NCBI RefSeq assembly: GCF_003702705.1 | Contig: NZ_QZMN01000002.1 | Location: forward strand, 1 to 64,000 | Reading direction: 5' to 3' | Source of the DNA: Ornithinimicrobium cerasi | Lineage (GTDB): Bacteria > Actinomycetota > Actinomycetes > Actinomycetales > Dermatophilaceae | Length of the DNA stretch: 64,000 bases | Part shown: positions 19,558 to 32,898 of the stretch, in pieces | How the letters are laid out: each line of letters begins with the position of its first letter | How positions within the stretch are numbered: position 1 is the stretch's first letter | Notes under the pieces: model-generated | Told to the model about the DNA's origin: nothing | The model's database searches: none | Seen by the model: the letters and a program-made list of their open reading frames with translations, nothing else | Translations under genes and position numbers: made by a program

Positions 19558-20973
19558 TCAGGCCTTGGGAGCCTCGTCGGTGCCCTCCGCCGGCTGATCC
19601 TCGGCGGCGTCGGCGTCCTCGTCGGCCGTCTCGTCCGCGGCGAGCTCCTCGTCGTCGAGCAGGTCGTCGTCGTCGAGCAGGTCGTCCTCGTCGTCCTCGT
19701 CCTCGTCGGCCGGGTCGATCTCGTCGAGGTCGATCACGGTGCCGTCCGTGTCGGTGACGGTCGCACCCTCGAGCACGTTGGCCAGCGCCTTGCGGCGTCC
19801 GACCTCGGCGACCATGGACTGCACCTGGCCGCCCTGGTCGATCTGCTGGGCGAACTCCTGCGGGTTCATGCCGTACTGCTGGGCGGTCATCATGATGTAC
19901 TCGATGAGCTCGCCCTGGTCGACCCCGATCTCGTCGCGGGCGACGAGCGCGTCGAGCAGGAACTGGGTCTTCATCGCCTTGGTGGTCGACTCGGTCACCT
20001 CGGCGCGGTGGGTGTCGTCCTCCAGCCGCCCCTCGTCCTCGAGGTGACGGTGCACCTCGGCCTCGACGAGGTTCTGGGGCACGGGGATGTCGACCCTGGC
20101 CAGCATCGCGTCGAGGACCTTGTCCCGCGCCTCGATGCCCTGCTCGAACTTCGCGGCCTGCTCGGCCTGCTTGCGCAGGTCGGCCTGCAGCTCCTCGAGG
20201 GTGTCGTGCGGGCTGGCCAGCTGGGCGAACTCGTCGTCGAGCGCGGGAAGCTCGCGCTCCTTGACCGACTGCACGGTGACCGTGACGTCAGCCTGCTCGC
20301 CCGCGCGGTCGCCGCCGGCGAGGGGTGCGGTGAACTCCACGGTCTCGCCGGCCTTGGTGCCGCGCAGCGCCTTGTCCAGGCCCTCGAGCATGTTGCCCGC
20401 ACCGATCTCGTAGGAGACACCGGTGACGGAGTCGATCTCGTCCTCGCCGATCCGCGCAGAGAGGTCGATGGTGGCGTGGTCCCCGGTCTTGGCCTTGCGG
20501 GTGATCGGCTTGAGGGTCGCGAAGCGGCCGCGCAGGGCCTCCATGCGGGTCTCGAGGTCCTCGTCGGTGACCGCGGTGGGTGCGACCTCGACGGCGAGGT
20601 CGGTGAAGTCGGGCACCTCGAAGGCCGGGATGACGTCGACCTCGGCCTCGAAGACGAGGTCCTGGTCGTCGCCCATGGGCAGGGAGGTGAGGTTGACCTC
20701 GGGCTGGCCCAGCGGACGCAGCTCGTGCTCGGCGACCGCCTGGGTGTAGTACTCCGGCAGGGCCTCGTTGACGGCCTCCTGGACGACGGCACCGCGGCCG
20801 AACCGCTGGTCGATGATCCGGTTGGGGACCTTGCCCTTGCGGAAACCGGGGACCTGCACCTGCGCGCCGATGGCGCGGTAGGCCGCGTCCAGGCGGGGCT
20901 TGAGGTCGGTGGCGGGGACCTCGACGGTCAGCTTGACCCGGGTGGGGGTCAGGTTCTCGACAGCGCTCTTCAC
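19558..20973 (-). CDS. tig: trigger factor (ribosome-associated chaperone and prolyl isomerase)
   Basis: 471 residues. The N-terminal ribosome-binding domain carries the signature GFRKGKVPNRIIDQRFG. The FKBP-type PPIase domain follows (KTGDHATIDLSARI...), then the C-terminal substrate-binding arms. The last ~55 residues form a strongly acidic low-complexity tail (runs of D and E), common in high-GC actinobacteria but longer than in E. coli. GTG start at 20973 with GGAG 8 bp upstream. It binds nascent chains at the ribosome exit and works with the Clp system encoded next to it. Confidence 0.96.
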   Translation of the reverse strand: MKSAVENLTPTRVKLTVEVPATDLKPRLDAAYRAIGAQVQVPGFRKGKVPNRIIDQRFGRGAVVQEAVNEALPEYYTQAVAEHELRPLGQPEVNLTSLPMGDDQDLVFEAEVDVIPAFEVPDFTDLAVEVAPTAVTDEDLETRMEALRGRFATLKPITRKAKTGDHATIDLSARIGEDEIDSVTGVSYEIGAGNMLEGLDKALRGTKAGETVEFTAPLAGGDRAGEQADVTVTVQSVKERELPALDDEFAQLASPHDTLEELQADLRKQAEQAAKFEQGIEARDKVLDAMLARVDIPVPQNLVEAEVHRHLEDEGRLEDDTHRAEVTESTTKAMKTQFLLDALVARDEIGVDQGELIEYIMMTAQQYGMNPQEFAQQIDQGGQVQSMVAEVGRRKALANVLEGATVTDTDGTVIDLDEIDPADEDEDDEDDLLDDDDLLDDEELAADETADEDADAAEDQPAEGTDEAPKA

Positions 20974-21053
20974 TGCAGGGGCTCCAGGGTGTTCGGGGGT
21001 ATGCCGTGCTCCAGGACGTGCGGAGGCGCGGCGGATCGTTTCACCATGCTAGG

Positions 21054-21130
21054 TGGTCGGGGTAGCCGGATTCGAACCGGCGGCCTTCCGCTCCCAAAGC
21101 GGACGCGCTACCAAGCTGCGCCATACCCCG
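21054..21130 (-). tRNA. tRNA-Pro (anticodon TGG)
   Basis: On the minus strand the acceptor 5' strand CGGGGTA (21130-21124) pairs with TACCCCG (21064-21058). D-arm GCGCAGCTTGGTAGCGC, anticodon stem TCCGC with loop TTTGGGA (anticodon TGG), and T-arm CCGGTTCGAATCCGG are all present. The discriminator is A and a 3' CCA is encoded. Confidence 0.97.
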
Positions 21131-21240
21131 TCGACCGCGTGCGGGAGCACGTCGGACGGAGGGCTAGACTATCGGCTCGGTCGCGCTGCTCCGCACCAGC
21201 GAGGGCGCCGACCTGCATGACCGGACGCAGACCAACGTCT

Positions 21241-21311
21241 GCGGGTGTAGCTCAATGGTAGAGCCCCAGTCTTCCAAACTGGCTACGCGGGTTCGATTCC
21301 CGTCACCCGCT
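21241..21311 (+). tRNA. tRNA-Gly (anticodon TCC)
   Basis: Acceptor GCGGGTG pairs with CACCCGC, the D-arm is GCTCAATGGTAGAGC, the anticodon stem CCAGT carries loop CTTCCAA (anticodon TCC), and the T-arm is GCGGGTTCGATTCCCGT. Discriminator T, and CCA is not encoded. TAGACT at 21165-21170 is a candidate -10 box but lies about 70 bp upstream. Confidence 0.97.
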
Positions 21312-21322
21312 CTCCCCCACCC

Positions 21323-23775
<2,453 letters not shown>

Positions 23776-24639
23776 ATGCGAGGCATTCTCCTGGCCGGGG
23801 GCACCGGAAGCCGGCTGCACCCGATCACGCTGGGCATCAGCAAGCAGCTCGTGCCGGTCTACGACAAGCCGATGATCTACTACCCGCTCAGCACTCTCAT
23901 GCTGGCCGGGATCCGCGACGTGCTCGTCATCACCACGCCGCACGAGGCCCCGCAGTTCCACCGGCTGCTGGGGGACGGCTCCCAGTTCGGCATCTCCGTC
24001 ACGTATGCCGAGCAGCCCTCCCCCGACGGGCTCGCCCAGGCGTTCCTGCTGGGCGCGGACCACGTGGGCCAGGACTCCTCCTGCCTGGTCCTGGGCGACA
24101 ACATCTTCTACGGCCCGGGGCTCGGCACCCAGCTGCGGCGCTTCGAGAACCTGTCCGGCGCAGCAGTGTTCGGCTACCGGGTCTCCGACCCGACGTCCTA
24201 CGGTGTGGTGGAGTTCGACGACGGGGGCCGGGCCGTCTCGCTGGAGGAGAAGCCGACGGCTCCGAGGAGCCCCTTCGCCGTGCCCGGCCTCTACTTCTAC
24301 GACAACCGGGTCGTGGAGTACGCCCGCGCCCTGCGGCCCTCGGCGCGCGGGGAGCTGGAGATCACCGACCTCAACCGCCGCTACCTGCAGGACGGCGAGC
24401 TGCAGGTCGAGATCCTGCAGCGCGGCACCGCCTGGCTCGACACCGGGACCTTCGACTCGCTCAACGACGCCTCCAACTTCGTGCGCACCCTCGAGGCGCG
24501 GCAGGGTCAGAAGATCGGCTGCCCCGAGGAGGTCGCCTGGCGCCTGGGCTTCCTCAGCGACGAGGAGCTGGCCGAGCGGGCGGAGCCGCTGCGGAAGTCC
24601 GGCTACGGCGACTACCTGCTCGGCCTGCTCGTCGGCTGA
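23776..24639 (+). CDS. rmlA: glucose-1-phosphate thymidylyltransferase
   Basis: 287 residues. The nucleotidyltransferase signature [20 protein letters not shown] and the [16 protein letters not shown] segment are present, as is the [10 protein letters not shown] metal-binding site. It makes dTDP-glucose from dTTP and glucose-1-phosphate, the first step of the rhamnose pathway completed by the divergent rmlB and rmlCD. ATG 23776 is chosen over ATG 23770 because TACTGT ends 7 bp upstream, which fits a leaderless start. Confidence 0.96.
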   Translation: MRGILLAGGTGSRLHPITLGISKQLVPVYDKPMIYYPLSTLMLAGIRDVLVITTPHEAPQFHRLLGDGSQFGISVTYAEQPSPDGLAQAFLLGADHVGQDSSCLVLGDNIFYGPGLGTQLRRFENLSGAAVFGYRVSDPTSYGVVEFDDGGRAVSLEEKPTAPRSPFAVPGLYFYDNRVVEYARALRPSARGELEITDLNRRYLQDGELQVEILQRGTAWLDTGTFDSLNDASNFVRTLEARQGQKIGCPEEVAWRLGFLSDEELAERAEPLRKSGYGDYLLGLLVG

Positions 24640-24662
24640 GCGCGGGCACTAGCATCCGCCTC

Positions 24663-25271
24663 ATGGAGACCGACGACACGGTCGTGGTGCTCGGCACCGG
24701 CCGGGCATCCGCCGCCCCCGACACCCTGGTCCTCGACCTCCAGCTCGCGGCGCACGGCCAGACCGTGGCCGAGGCGCTGGCAGCGCTGACGCGGGCCTCG
24801 CACGCGGCCCACGAGGCCCTGCCGGGGACGCTCCCCCGGACCCACGGCCTCGGGGTGCACCCGCGGCACGACCACCAGGGCCGCCAGGTGGGGCACACGG
24901 CATACCAGGCCCTGCAGCTGCGCGTCGGCGACCCGTCGGCAGCCGGCGAGCTGGTGCAGCGGCTCGGCGAGGCGGTCGGCGACGCGCTCGGCGTCAACGG
25001 GTTGCGTCAGGAGGTGGCGGAGCCGGCCGGCCTCCTCCGGGAGGCGCGGGAGCGTGCCTTCGAGGACGCCCGGGAGCGGGCGGAGCAGTATGCCGCGCTC
25101 GCCGGCCGTGAGCTCGGCCCGGTCGCCCGGGTGCGGGAGGCCGGCACCTCCGTGCCGGGGCCGCAGGAAGCCGCCGACGCCCGGTTCGCCATGGCGTCGG
25201 GGCCGGTGGTCGACCCGGCCGACCAGGAGCTCGTGGCCGTGGTCGAGGTGACCTGGCGCCTCCTGGGGTAG
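24663..25271 (+). CDS. SIMPL (DUF541) domain protein
   Basis: 202 residues with the SIMPL pattern VVVLGTGRASAAPDTLVLDLQLAAHG...V..AL and a C-terminal REARERAFEDARERAEQYAALAGRELG helix followed by two strands. Members are mostly periplasmic or secreted, but this one has no signal peptide, as in many actinobacterial homologues. Role unknown. ATG 24663 lies 7 bp after TAGCAT (24650-24655), another leaderless pattern. It follows rmlA by 23 bp but has its own -10 box. Confidence 0.8.
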   Translation: METDDTVVVLGTGRASAAPDTLVLDLQLAAHGQTVAEALAALTRASHAAHEALPGTLPRTHGLGVHPRHDHQGRQVGHTAYQALQLRVGDPSAAGELVQRLGEAVGDALGVNGLRQEVAEPAGLLREARERAFEDARERAEQYAALAGRELGPVARVREAGTSVPGPQEAADARFAMASGPVVDPADQELVAVVEVTWRLLG

Positions 25272-25359
25272 CGGTGGACAGGCGGCGGGGCCTGTGCTGG
25301 GCTGGGGACCCCGGACCGGCAGCCGCCGGCCCGGTGACCTGCAGAGAGGACATCGCACG

Positions 25360-25644
25360 ATGGACGGTTTCCTGGACAAGGCCAAGGGCCATGCCGACGG
25401 CATGCTGGACAAGACCGACCTCGACGAACGGGCCGCCGACACCTGGGAGCAGCACGGCGACCGGGTGACCGAGGGGGTCGACCAGCACGCGGACCGGATC
25501 GACACCGGCCTCGACAACGCCTCGGACGCCGTGAGCGAGCGGACCGGGGGTCGCTTCGACGAGCACCTGGACCGGGGCGGCGAGCACGTCCGCGAAGGAC
25601 TCGACGGGCTCGACGGCAAGGACGACGACTTCGCCGGGGCCTGA
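25360..25644 (+). CDS. Rv0909-like small acidic protein (annotated as antitoxin in relatives)
   Basis: 94 residues, beginning MDGFLDKAKGHADGMLDK and then rich in D, E, H and R with heptad-like spacing, ending in an acidic tail. It resembles the short proteins of mycobacteria annotated as Rv0909-type antitoxins (MGFLDKAKD...). No toxin gene is adjacent, so the antitoxin label is doubtful. ATG 25360 has GAGAGGA about 9 bp upstream. A strong terminator follows. Confidence 0.7.
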   Translation: MDGFLDKAKGHADGMLDKTDLDERAADTWEQHGDRVTEGVDQHADRIDTGLDNASDAVSERTGGRFDEHLDRGGEHVREGLDGLDGKDDDFAGA

Positions 25645-25655
25645 GACCCGGTGGC

Positions 25656-25694
25656 CACGAGCCCCCCGTGCCAGCTCGGCGCGGGGGGCTCGTG
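25656..25694. terminator. hairpin terminator between the Rv0909-like gene and rpiB
   Basis: CACGAGCCCCCC (25656-25667) pairs perfectly with GGGGGGCTCGTG (25683-25694) between convergent genes. Confidence 0.8.
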
Positions 25695-25719
25695 CGGGTG
25701 AGGGGGCCGGGCCCGCCCG

Positions 25720-26187
25720 TCAGGGCAGGGGCGGGAGCGTCCCGTGCTGCTCGTAGGCGCTCATCATGTCGATGCGCCGCTGGTGCCGCTCGTCACCGGA
25801 GAACGGGGTCCTCAGGAAGGTGTCGACGATGGACCGCGCCTCCTCGACGGAGTGCATGCGGGCGCCCACCGACACCACGCGGGCGTCGTTGTGCTCGCGC
25901 GCCAGCCGGGCGAGCTCGGGGTCGTAGGCGAGCGCCGCGCGGATCCCGGCGACCTTGTTGGCGGCCATCTGCTCGCCGTTGCCCGACCCCCCGAGAACCA
26001 CCCCCAGGCTGTCCGGGTCCGCGGCGACGGCCTCGGCCGCACGCAGCACGAACACGGGGTAGTCGTCGAGGGCGTCGTAGGTGAGCGGGCCGTGGTCGAG
26101 GACCTCGTGGCCCTGCTCGGCGAGCCAGCTCACGAGGTCGCGCTGCAGGTCGAAGGAGGCGTGGTCGCCGCCGAGGTGGACACGCAT
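25720..26187 (-). CDS. rpiB: ribose-5-phosphate isomerase B
   Basis: 155 residues of the RpiB/LacAB family, which interconverts ribose-5-phosphate and ribulose-5-phosphate in the pentose phosphate pathway. Signatures seen are MRVHLGGDHASFDLQ, VVLGGSGNGEQMAANKVAGIRAAL (the residue equivalent to the catalytic Cys of E. coli RpiB is Ser here, as in mycobacterial enzymes) and EHNDARVVSVGARM. ATG 26187 is preceded by CAGGAGCATCCCG. Confidence 0.93.
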   Translation of the reverse strand: MRVHLGGDHASFDLQRDLVSWLAEQGHEVLDHGPLTYDALDDYPVFVLRAAEAVAADPDSLGVVLGGSGNGEQMAANKVAGIRAALAYDPELARLAREHNDARVVSVGARMHSVEEARSIVDTFLRTPFSGDERHQRRIDMMSAYEQHGTLPPLP

Positions 26188-26238
26188 CGGGATGCTCCTG
26201 GGTGTGAGGTGGGGTACGTCGGGACCGCGGGTTGCCGC

Positions 26239-26895
26239 TCAGCTGAAGTCCGGCCCCGTGCTACGGGTGCGCTTGATCTCGAAGAAGCCGGGGGTGCCGG
26301 CGACGAGGACGCAGCCGTCCCAGAGCCGGCCCGCGTCCTCACCCTTGGGGGCGGGGGTCACGACCGGGCCGAAGAACGCGACCCCGTCCACGGCCACGAC
26401 CGGGGTGCCGACGTCGTCGCCGACGAGGTCGATGGCCCGCTGGTGGCTGGCGCGCAGCTGCTCGTCGACGTCGGTCGTCGTGTGCACCTCGTTGAGCGCC
26501 GGGTCCAGCCCGAGCTCGTCGACGACCTCCGCGATGAGCTGGCCCAGGTGCTCGGTGCCACGGTGCTCGAGGTGGATGCGCTGGCCGAGGGCGTCGTACA
26601 TCCTCTTGCGCAGCTGGTTTGCCTCCTCCTCGGGGAGGTCCTTCGTCGCGGCGACGATGGTGCGCACCGGAGCCCAGGAGCGGTCGAGCATCTCGCGGTA
26701 GCCCTCGTCGAGGTGGCGGCCCTCGTTGAGGACCGACAGGCTCATCACCGACCAGGTGACGTCCAGGTCACGGACCTGCTCGACCTCCATCATCCAGCGG
26801 GAGGTCATCCAGGCCCACGGGCACACGGGGTCGAAGAACATCTCGGCGGTGCTGCGGCCGGTCGTCGGGGCGGTGGGGGTGGTGGCATCGGTCAT
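26239..26895 (-). CDS. DsbA-fold protein related to mycothiol-dependent nitroreductase Rv2466c
   Basis: 218 residues. Thioredoxin fold with an inserted helical domain. The active-site region is FDPVCPWAWMTSRW and the cis-proline loop is GDDVGTPVVAVDG. Rv2466c has CPWC; here the second cysteine is alanine, leaving a monothiol CPWA that could still work with mycothiol. ATG 26895 follows CACGAT (26908-26903) by 7 bp; ATG 26904 would add three residues. It is 51 bp upstream of rpiB on the same strand, so the two may be cotranscribed. Confidence 0.8.
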   Translation of the reverse strand: MTDATTPTAPTTGRSTAEMFFDPVCPWAWMTSRWMMEVEQVRDLDVTWSVMSLSVLNEGRHLDEGYREMLDRSWAPVRTIVAATKDLPEEEANQLRKRMYDALGQRIHLEHRGTEHLGQLIAEVVDELGLDPALNEVHTTTDVDEQLRASHQRAIDLVGDDVGTPVVAVDGVAFFGPVVTPAPKGEDAGRLWDGCVLVAGTPGFFEIKRTRSTGPDFS

Positions 26896-27025
26896 GCCGC
26901 CCATCGTGGCACCCGGTCACCGGTGCCGCCGAACCCGGCTCCACGACATACCCTGGACCGCGGCGCGCCCGCGTGCGCGCGCCCCGACGACTGCAGACCG
27001 GACCCCAGCCCCAGGAGGCACCCGC

Positions 27026-29599
<2,574 letters not shown>

Positions 29600-29627
29600 C
29601 CACCCGGCCGGGCGCGACCCGCCCAGG

Positions 29628-29693
29628 TGAGTGGGTCGTGCCCGTTCCGCAGGGGTATGCCGCGCACGGCCCACTCAGGTGAGCGGGCCGTGC
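29628..29693. terminator. alternating hairpin repeats between pepN and malQ
   Basis: TGAGTGGGTCGTGC (29628-29641) pairs with GCACGGCCCACTCA (29664-29677) through 14 positions with one G-U. A second copy, TGAGCGGGCCGTGC (29680-29693), could pair with the same middle segment. A further 6-bp stem, CCGACT/AGTCGG, covers the malQ stop. It is likely a bidirectional termination region for two convergent genes. Confidence 0.6.
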
Positions 29694-29711
29694 CCGCCGA
29701 CTCCCGACCTG

Positions 29712-31835
29712 TCAGTCGGGGGCGACCGCGCGGGCCAGGCGGCGGGCGGAGCGCCAGGTGAACAGCTCCTCCAGGAGCACGCGCTCGCCGTCCGGGCCGG
29801 CGAGGGGGACCCGCCAGTTGGGGTACTCCTCGTCGGTGCCCGGCTGGTTGATCACCCGCTTGTCACCGGCCAGGTCGCTGACGCTCACCCCGATGAGCTT
29901 GGCCGGCGTGCGCGTCAGGAACGCGTGCAGCGCCTCGACCTGCTCCAGGACGCTCGCCCCCTCGCGCAGCAGGCCGCGCCGGCGCAGGTCCGCCAGCACC
30001 TCCTGGCGCGAGCTCTCGTCCTCGGCCAGCTCCTCCTCCAGGGACCGCTCCAGCAGCCCGAGACGGTGGCGCAGGTCGATGTGCACACCCTCGAGGTAGC
30101 CCGCGGTGGGCGGCAGGTCGTGGGTCGTGACGGTGGCCAGGCACAGCTCCCGCCAGTCCTCGGGGTCGAGCAGCCCCCCGTCACCGTCCCAGTCACGCTC
30201 GAACCACAGGATCGAGGTACCCATGACACCGCGCTCGCGCAGGTAGTCCCGCACCCACGGCTCGACCGTGCCGAGGTCCTCCCCGATGACCACGGCCCCC
30301 GCGCGGTGCGCCTCGAGCAGCAGGATCCCGATCATCGCGTCGTGGTCGTAGCGCACGTACGTGCCCTGGAACGGCTTGAGCCCCTGCGGGATCCACCACA
30401 GCCGGAACAACCCGATCACGTGGTCCACGCGCAGCCCGCCGCTGTCCCGGAGCGCGGCGCGCACCATGTCCCGGTAGGGCGCGTAGCCCAGCTCGGCCAG
30501 CTTGTCCGGGCGCCACGGCGGCTGGCTCCAGTCCTGGCCCATCTGGTTGTACTGGTCGGCCGGAGCCCCCACGGTCACGCCCCGCGCCAGGGCGTCGCCC
30601 AGCCCCCATGCGTCCGCGCCGTCGGGATGCACGCCGACGGCCAGGTCGGAGACGATCCCGATCGACATCCCCGTGTCGACGAGGTCGCGCTGCACCCGGG
30701 CGAGCTGCTCGTCGAGGATCCACTGCAGCCAGCAGTGGAACTCCACCTCCTCCGACCACTTCTCCCGGAACGACTCGACCGCCGCGCTCCGCGGGTCCTG
30801 CAGCTCCACCGGCCACTGCCCCCACCAGGAGCCGTGCACCTGGCACAGCGAGCACCAGGTGGCGAAGTCGACCAGGCCCTGCCCCTCGCGCTCCACGAAG
30901 GCGTGGAAGGCGCGGTCGCGCCGCAGCGAGCGCCGCTGCCGGAAGATCATCCGCAGCGCGGCCTCCTTGGCCATCCACACCGCGTCCCGCTCGAGGAACT
31001 CCAGGTCGAGGTAGCGCTTGGCGTCGTCGGAGTGCCACTCCACCAGCTGACGCTCGGCCGCCGAGAGGTAACCGACCTCGGGCACGTCCTCGACCCGGAT
31101 GTACAGCGGCGAGACGAACCGTCGGCTCGTCGGCAGGTAGGGCGAGGGCTCGATCGGCGGCACCGGCTCCGCCGCGTGCAGCGGGTTGACCAGGACGAAG
31201 TCCGCGCCGAGCCCCGCAGCCCAGGCACCGGCGTCACCGAGGTCCGCGAGGTCGCCCATCCCCCACGACTCGGCGGAGCGCATGGCGTAGAGCTGCGTCA
31301 TCAGACCCCAGCTCTGCGCCCCGTCGGCGGTCAGGCCCTCCGGGAGCGCCAGCGTGCCCGGGGTGACGACGAGCGGCATCCGGTGGACCTGCCCGCCGCA
31401 GGTCACCTCGACCGCGTGCCACCCCAGCGGCAGCTCCTCGCCCAGGTCCAGGTGGACGCGGGCCACGGTGGTCCCGTCGACGTCGCGGTCCTCGCGCGGC
31501 CTGGCCAGGGCCCCGAGGTCGAGCGCCGTCCCGTCCTCGAGCACCACCCGGGCGGAGAAGGCGTCGCCCTCCGCGACGTGCACCGCCACCTCGGGCCGCT
31601 CCCCCTCGACCGCCACGGCGAACGGGGGCAGCACCCCGCGCCAGGGCCGCTCCTCCACCTCCGCGAGCGCCGCCTCGACCTGATCCGGGGTCCCCGCCTC
31701 GACGCCGAGGGCGCCCAGCACGGCCAGCACGGTCTCGGACGGCACCTCGGTGTGCCGACCCTGCCAGTCCCAGAACTCGGTGGCCACGCCGTACGCTGCG
31801 GCGAGCTCGGTCAGGCGGGGGGTCAGAGCGGTCAC
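29712..31835 (-). CDS. malQ: 4-alpha-glucanotransferase (amylomaltase, GH77)
   Basis: 707 residues; disproportionates maltodextrins in glycogen/maltose metabolism. An N-terminal beta-rich domain (~150 residues), as in other actinobacterial MalQ, precedes the GH77 barrel. Catalytic segments are GLRVDHVIGLFR (nucleophile Asp), VVIGEDLGTVEPWV (acid/base Glu) and VTTHDLPPTAGYLEG (third Asp). The GTG at 31835 has AAAGG 8 bp upstream. Longer open frames into the MscS region are not supported. Functionally linked to the GH13 glucosidase at 37 kb. Confidence 0.94.
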   Translation of the reverse strand: MTALTPRLTELAAAYGVATEFWDWQGRHTEVPSETVLAVLGALGVEAGTPDQVEAALAEVEERPWRGVLPPFAVAVEGERPEVAVHVAEGDAFSARVVLEDGTALDLGALARPREDRDVDGTTVARVHLDLGEELPLGWHAVEVTCGGQVHRMPLVVTPGTLALPEGLTADGAQSWGLMTQLYAMRSAESWGMGDLADLGDAGAWAAGLGADFVLVNPLHAAEPVPPIEPSPYLPTSRRFVSPLYIRVEDVPEVGYLSAAERQLVEWHSDDAKRYLDLEFLERDAVWMAKEAALRMIFRQRRSLRRDRAFHAFVEREGQGLVDFATWCSLCQVHGSWWGQWPVELQDPRSAAVESFREKWSEEVEFHCWLQWILDEQLARVQRDLVDTGMSIGIVSDLAVGVHPDGADAWGLGDALARGVTVGAPADQYNQMGQDWSQPPWRPDKLAELGYAPYRDMVRAALRDSGGLRVDHVIGLFRLWWIPQGLKPFQGTYVRYDHDAMIGILLLEAHRAGAVVIGEDLGTVEPWVRDYLRERGVMGTSILWFERDWDGDGGLLDPEDWRELCLATVTTHDLPPTAGYLEGVHIDLRHRLGLLERSLEEELAEDESSRQEVLADLRRRGLLREGASVLEQVEALHAFLTRTPAKLIGVSVSDLAGDKRVINQPGTDEEYPNWRVPLAGPDGERVLLEELFTWRSARRLARAVAPD

Positions 31836-31952
31836 GAGGAGGACCTTTCGCAAAGCGGTCGGGGGCGGGCGCGGGGAGGGACGCCGACCATTTTGACAGG
31901 CCGCGCGGCCGCGTCCAGCATCCCGCCCGCGCGAGCCTGGACAATGGCGGGT

Positions 31953-32858
31953 ATGCCGCGCCTCACCACCCCCTTCACGAGCTGGGACAGCACGGTCGAC
32001 TGGCTCCTGGGCCCTCCCCTGCGCATCGTCCTCATCGTCGTCGGCGCCCTGCTGATCCGGTGGGTCGTCCACCGGGCCGTCCGGACGGTCGTCGACAACG
32101 CCGTGGAGCGGGCCGACGACCACGAGCGTTCCAGCTTCGAGCGGATGCTGGCGCGGGCCACCGGGGTGGCCGCCGAGCGGCGCCGCCAGCGCGCGCTGAC
32201 CATGGGCTCCCTCCTGCGCAGCGTCACCACCTTCGTCATCGCCACGGTCGCGCTGCTCACCGTCATGGCCGAGCTGGGGCTGCCGCTGGCGCCGCTGCTC
32301 GCCTCGGCGGGCGTCGGCGGCGTGGCGCTGGGGTTCGGCGCCCAGTCCCTCGTCAAGGACTTCCTCTCCGGGATCTTCATGATCATCGAGGACCAGTACG
32401 GCGTCGGCGACGTGATCGACACCGGGGAGGCGACGGGGACGGTGGAGGAGGTCACCCTGCGGGTCACCCGGCTGCGGGACGCCAGCGGGGTGGTGTGGTT
32501 CATCCGCAACGGCGAGATCATCCGCATCGGCAACCGCAGCCAGGGCTGGGCGATGGCGACCATCGACATCCCGGTCGCCTCGGACGAGAACCCGGAGCGC
32601 GTCATCGCGATCCTCCGCGAGATCGTCGAGGAGGTCCACGCGGAGGAGACCTGGGCGACCTCGCTCCTGGAGGTGCCGACCGTGGCGGGCGTCGAGTCGG
32701 TCACCGGCGGCACCATGACGGTGCGCATCTTCGCCAAGACCCGTCCGGGCGAGCAGTACGCCGTCCCGCGCGAGGTGCGCGAGCGCGCCATCCGAGCCTT
32801 CGAGAAGGCCGGGATCCGCGGTCCGGTGGTGGCGCCCTTCCCGGGGCCGAGGACCTAG
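31953..32858 (+). CDS. small-conductance mechanosensitive channel (MscS family)
   Basis: 301 residues. Three membrane helices: PLRIVLIVVGALLIRWVV, TFVIATVALLTVMAELGLP and the pore helix LLASAGVGGVALGFGAQSLVKDFLSGIFMIIEDQ, whose Ala/Gly packing pattern defines MscS. The cytoplasmic vestibule follows (VGDVIDTGEATGTVEEVTLRVTRLRD). It releases solutes on hypo-osmotic shock. ATG 31953 lies 7 bp after GACAAT (31940-31945) with no ribosome-binding site, so it appears leaderless. Confidence 0.93.
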   Translation: MPRLTTPFTSWDSTVDWLLGPPLRIVLIVVGALLIRWVVHRAVRTVVDNAVERADDHERSSFERMLARATGVAAERRRQRALTMGSLLRSVTTFVIATVALLTVMAELGLPLAPLLASAGVGGVALGFGAQSLVKDFLSGIFMIIEDQYGVGDVIDTGEATGTVEEVTLRVTRLRDASGVVWFIRNGEIIRIGNRSQGWAMATIDIPVASDENPERVIAILREIVEEVHAEETWATSLLEVPTVAGVESVTGGTMTVRIFAKTRPGEQYAVPREVRERAIRAFEKAGIRGPVVAPFPGPRT

Positions 32859-32898
32859 GCTCCGGCCGCCGGCGCCGCCGGGGTGACACGATGGGTGC

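Noticed and set aside
25360..25644. A complete toxin-antitoxin module with the Rv0909-like protein
   Set aside because: No toxin-like gene lies beside it, and the family is often found alone.
29631..32858. A 1075-codon frame that would join malQ antisense sequence to the MscS channel
   Set aside because: Only the last ~300 codons are MscS; the rest is antisense to malQ, so the real start is ATG 31953.
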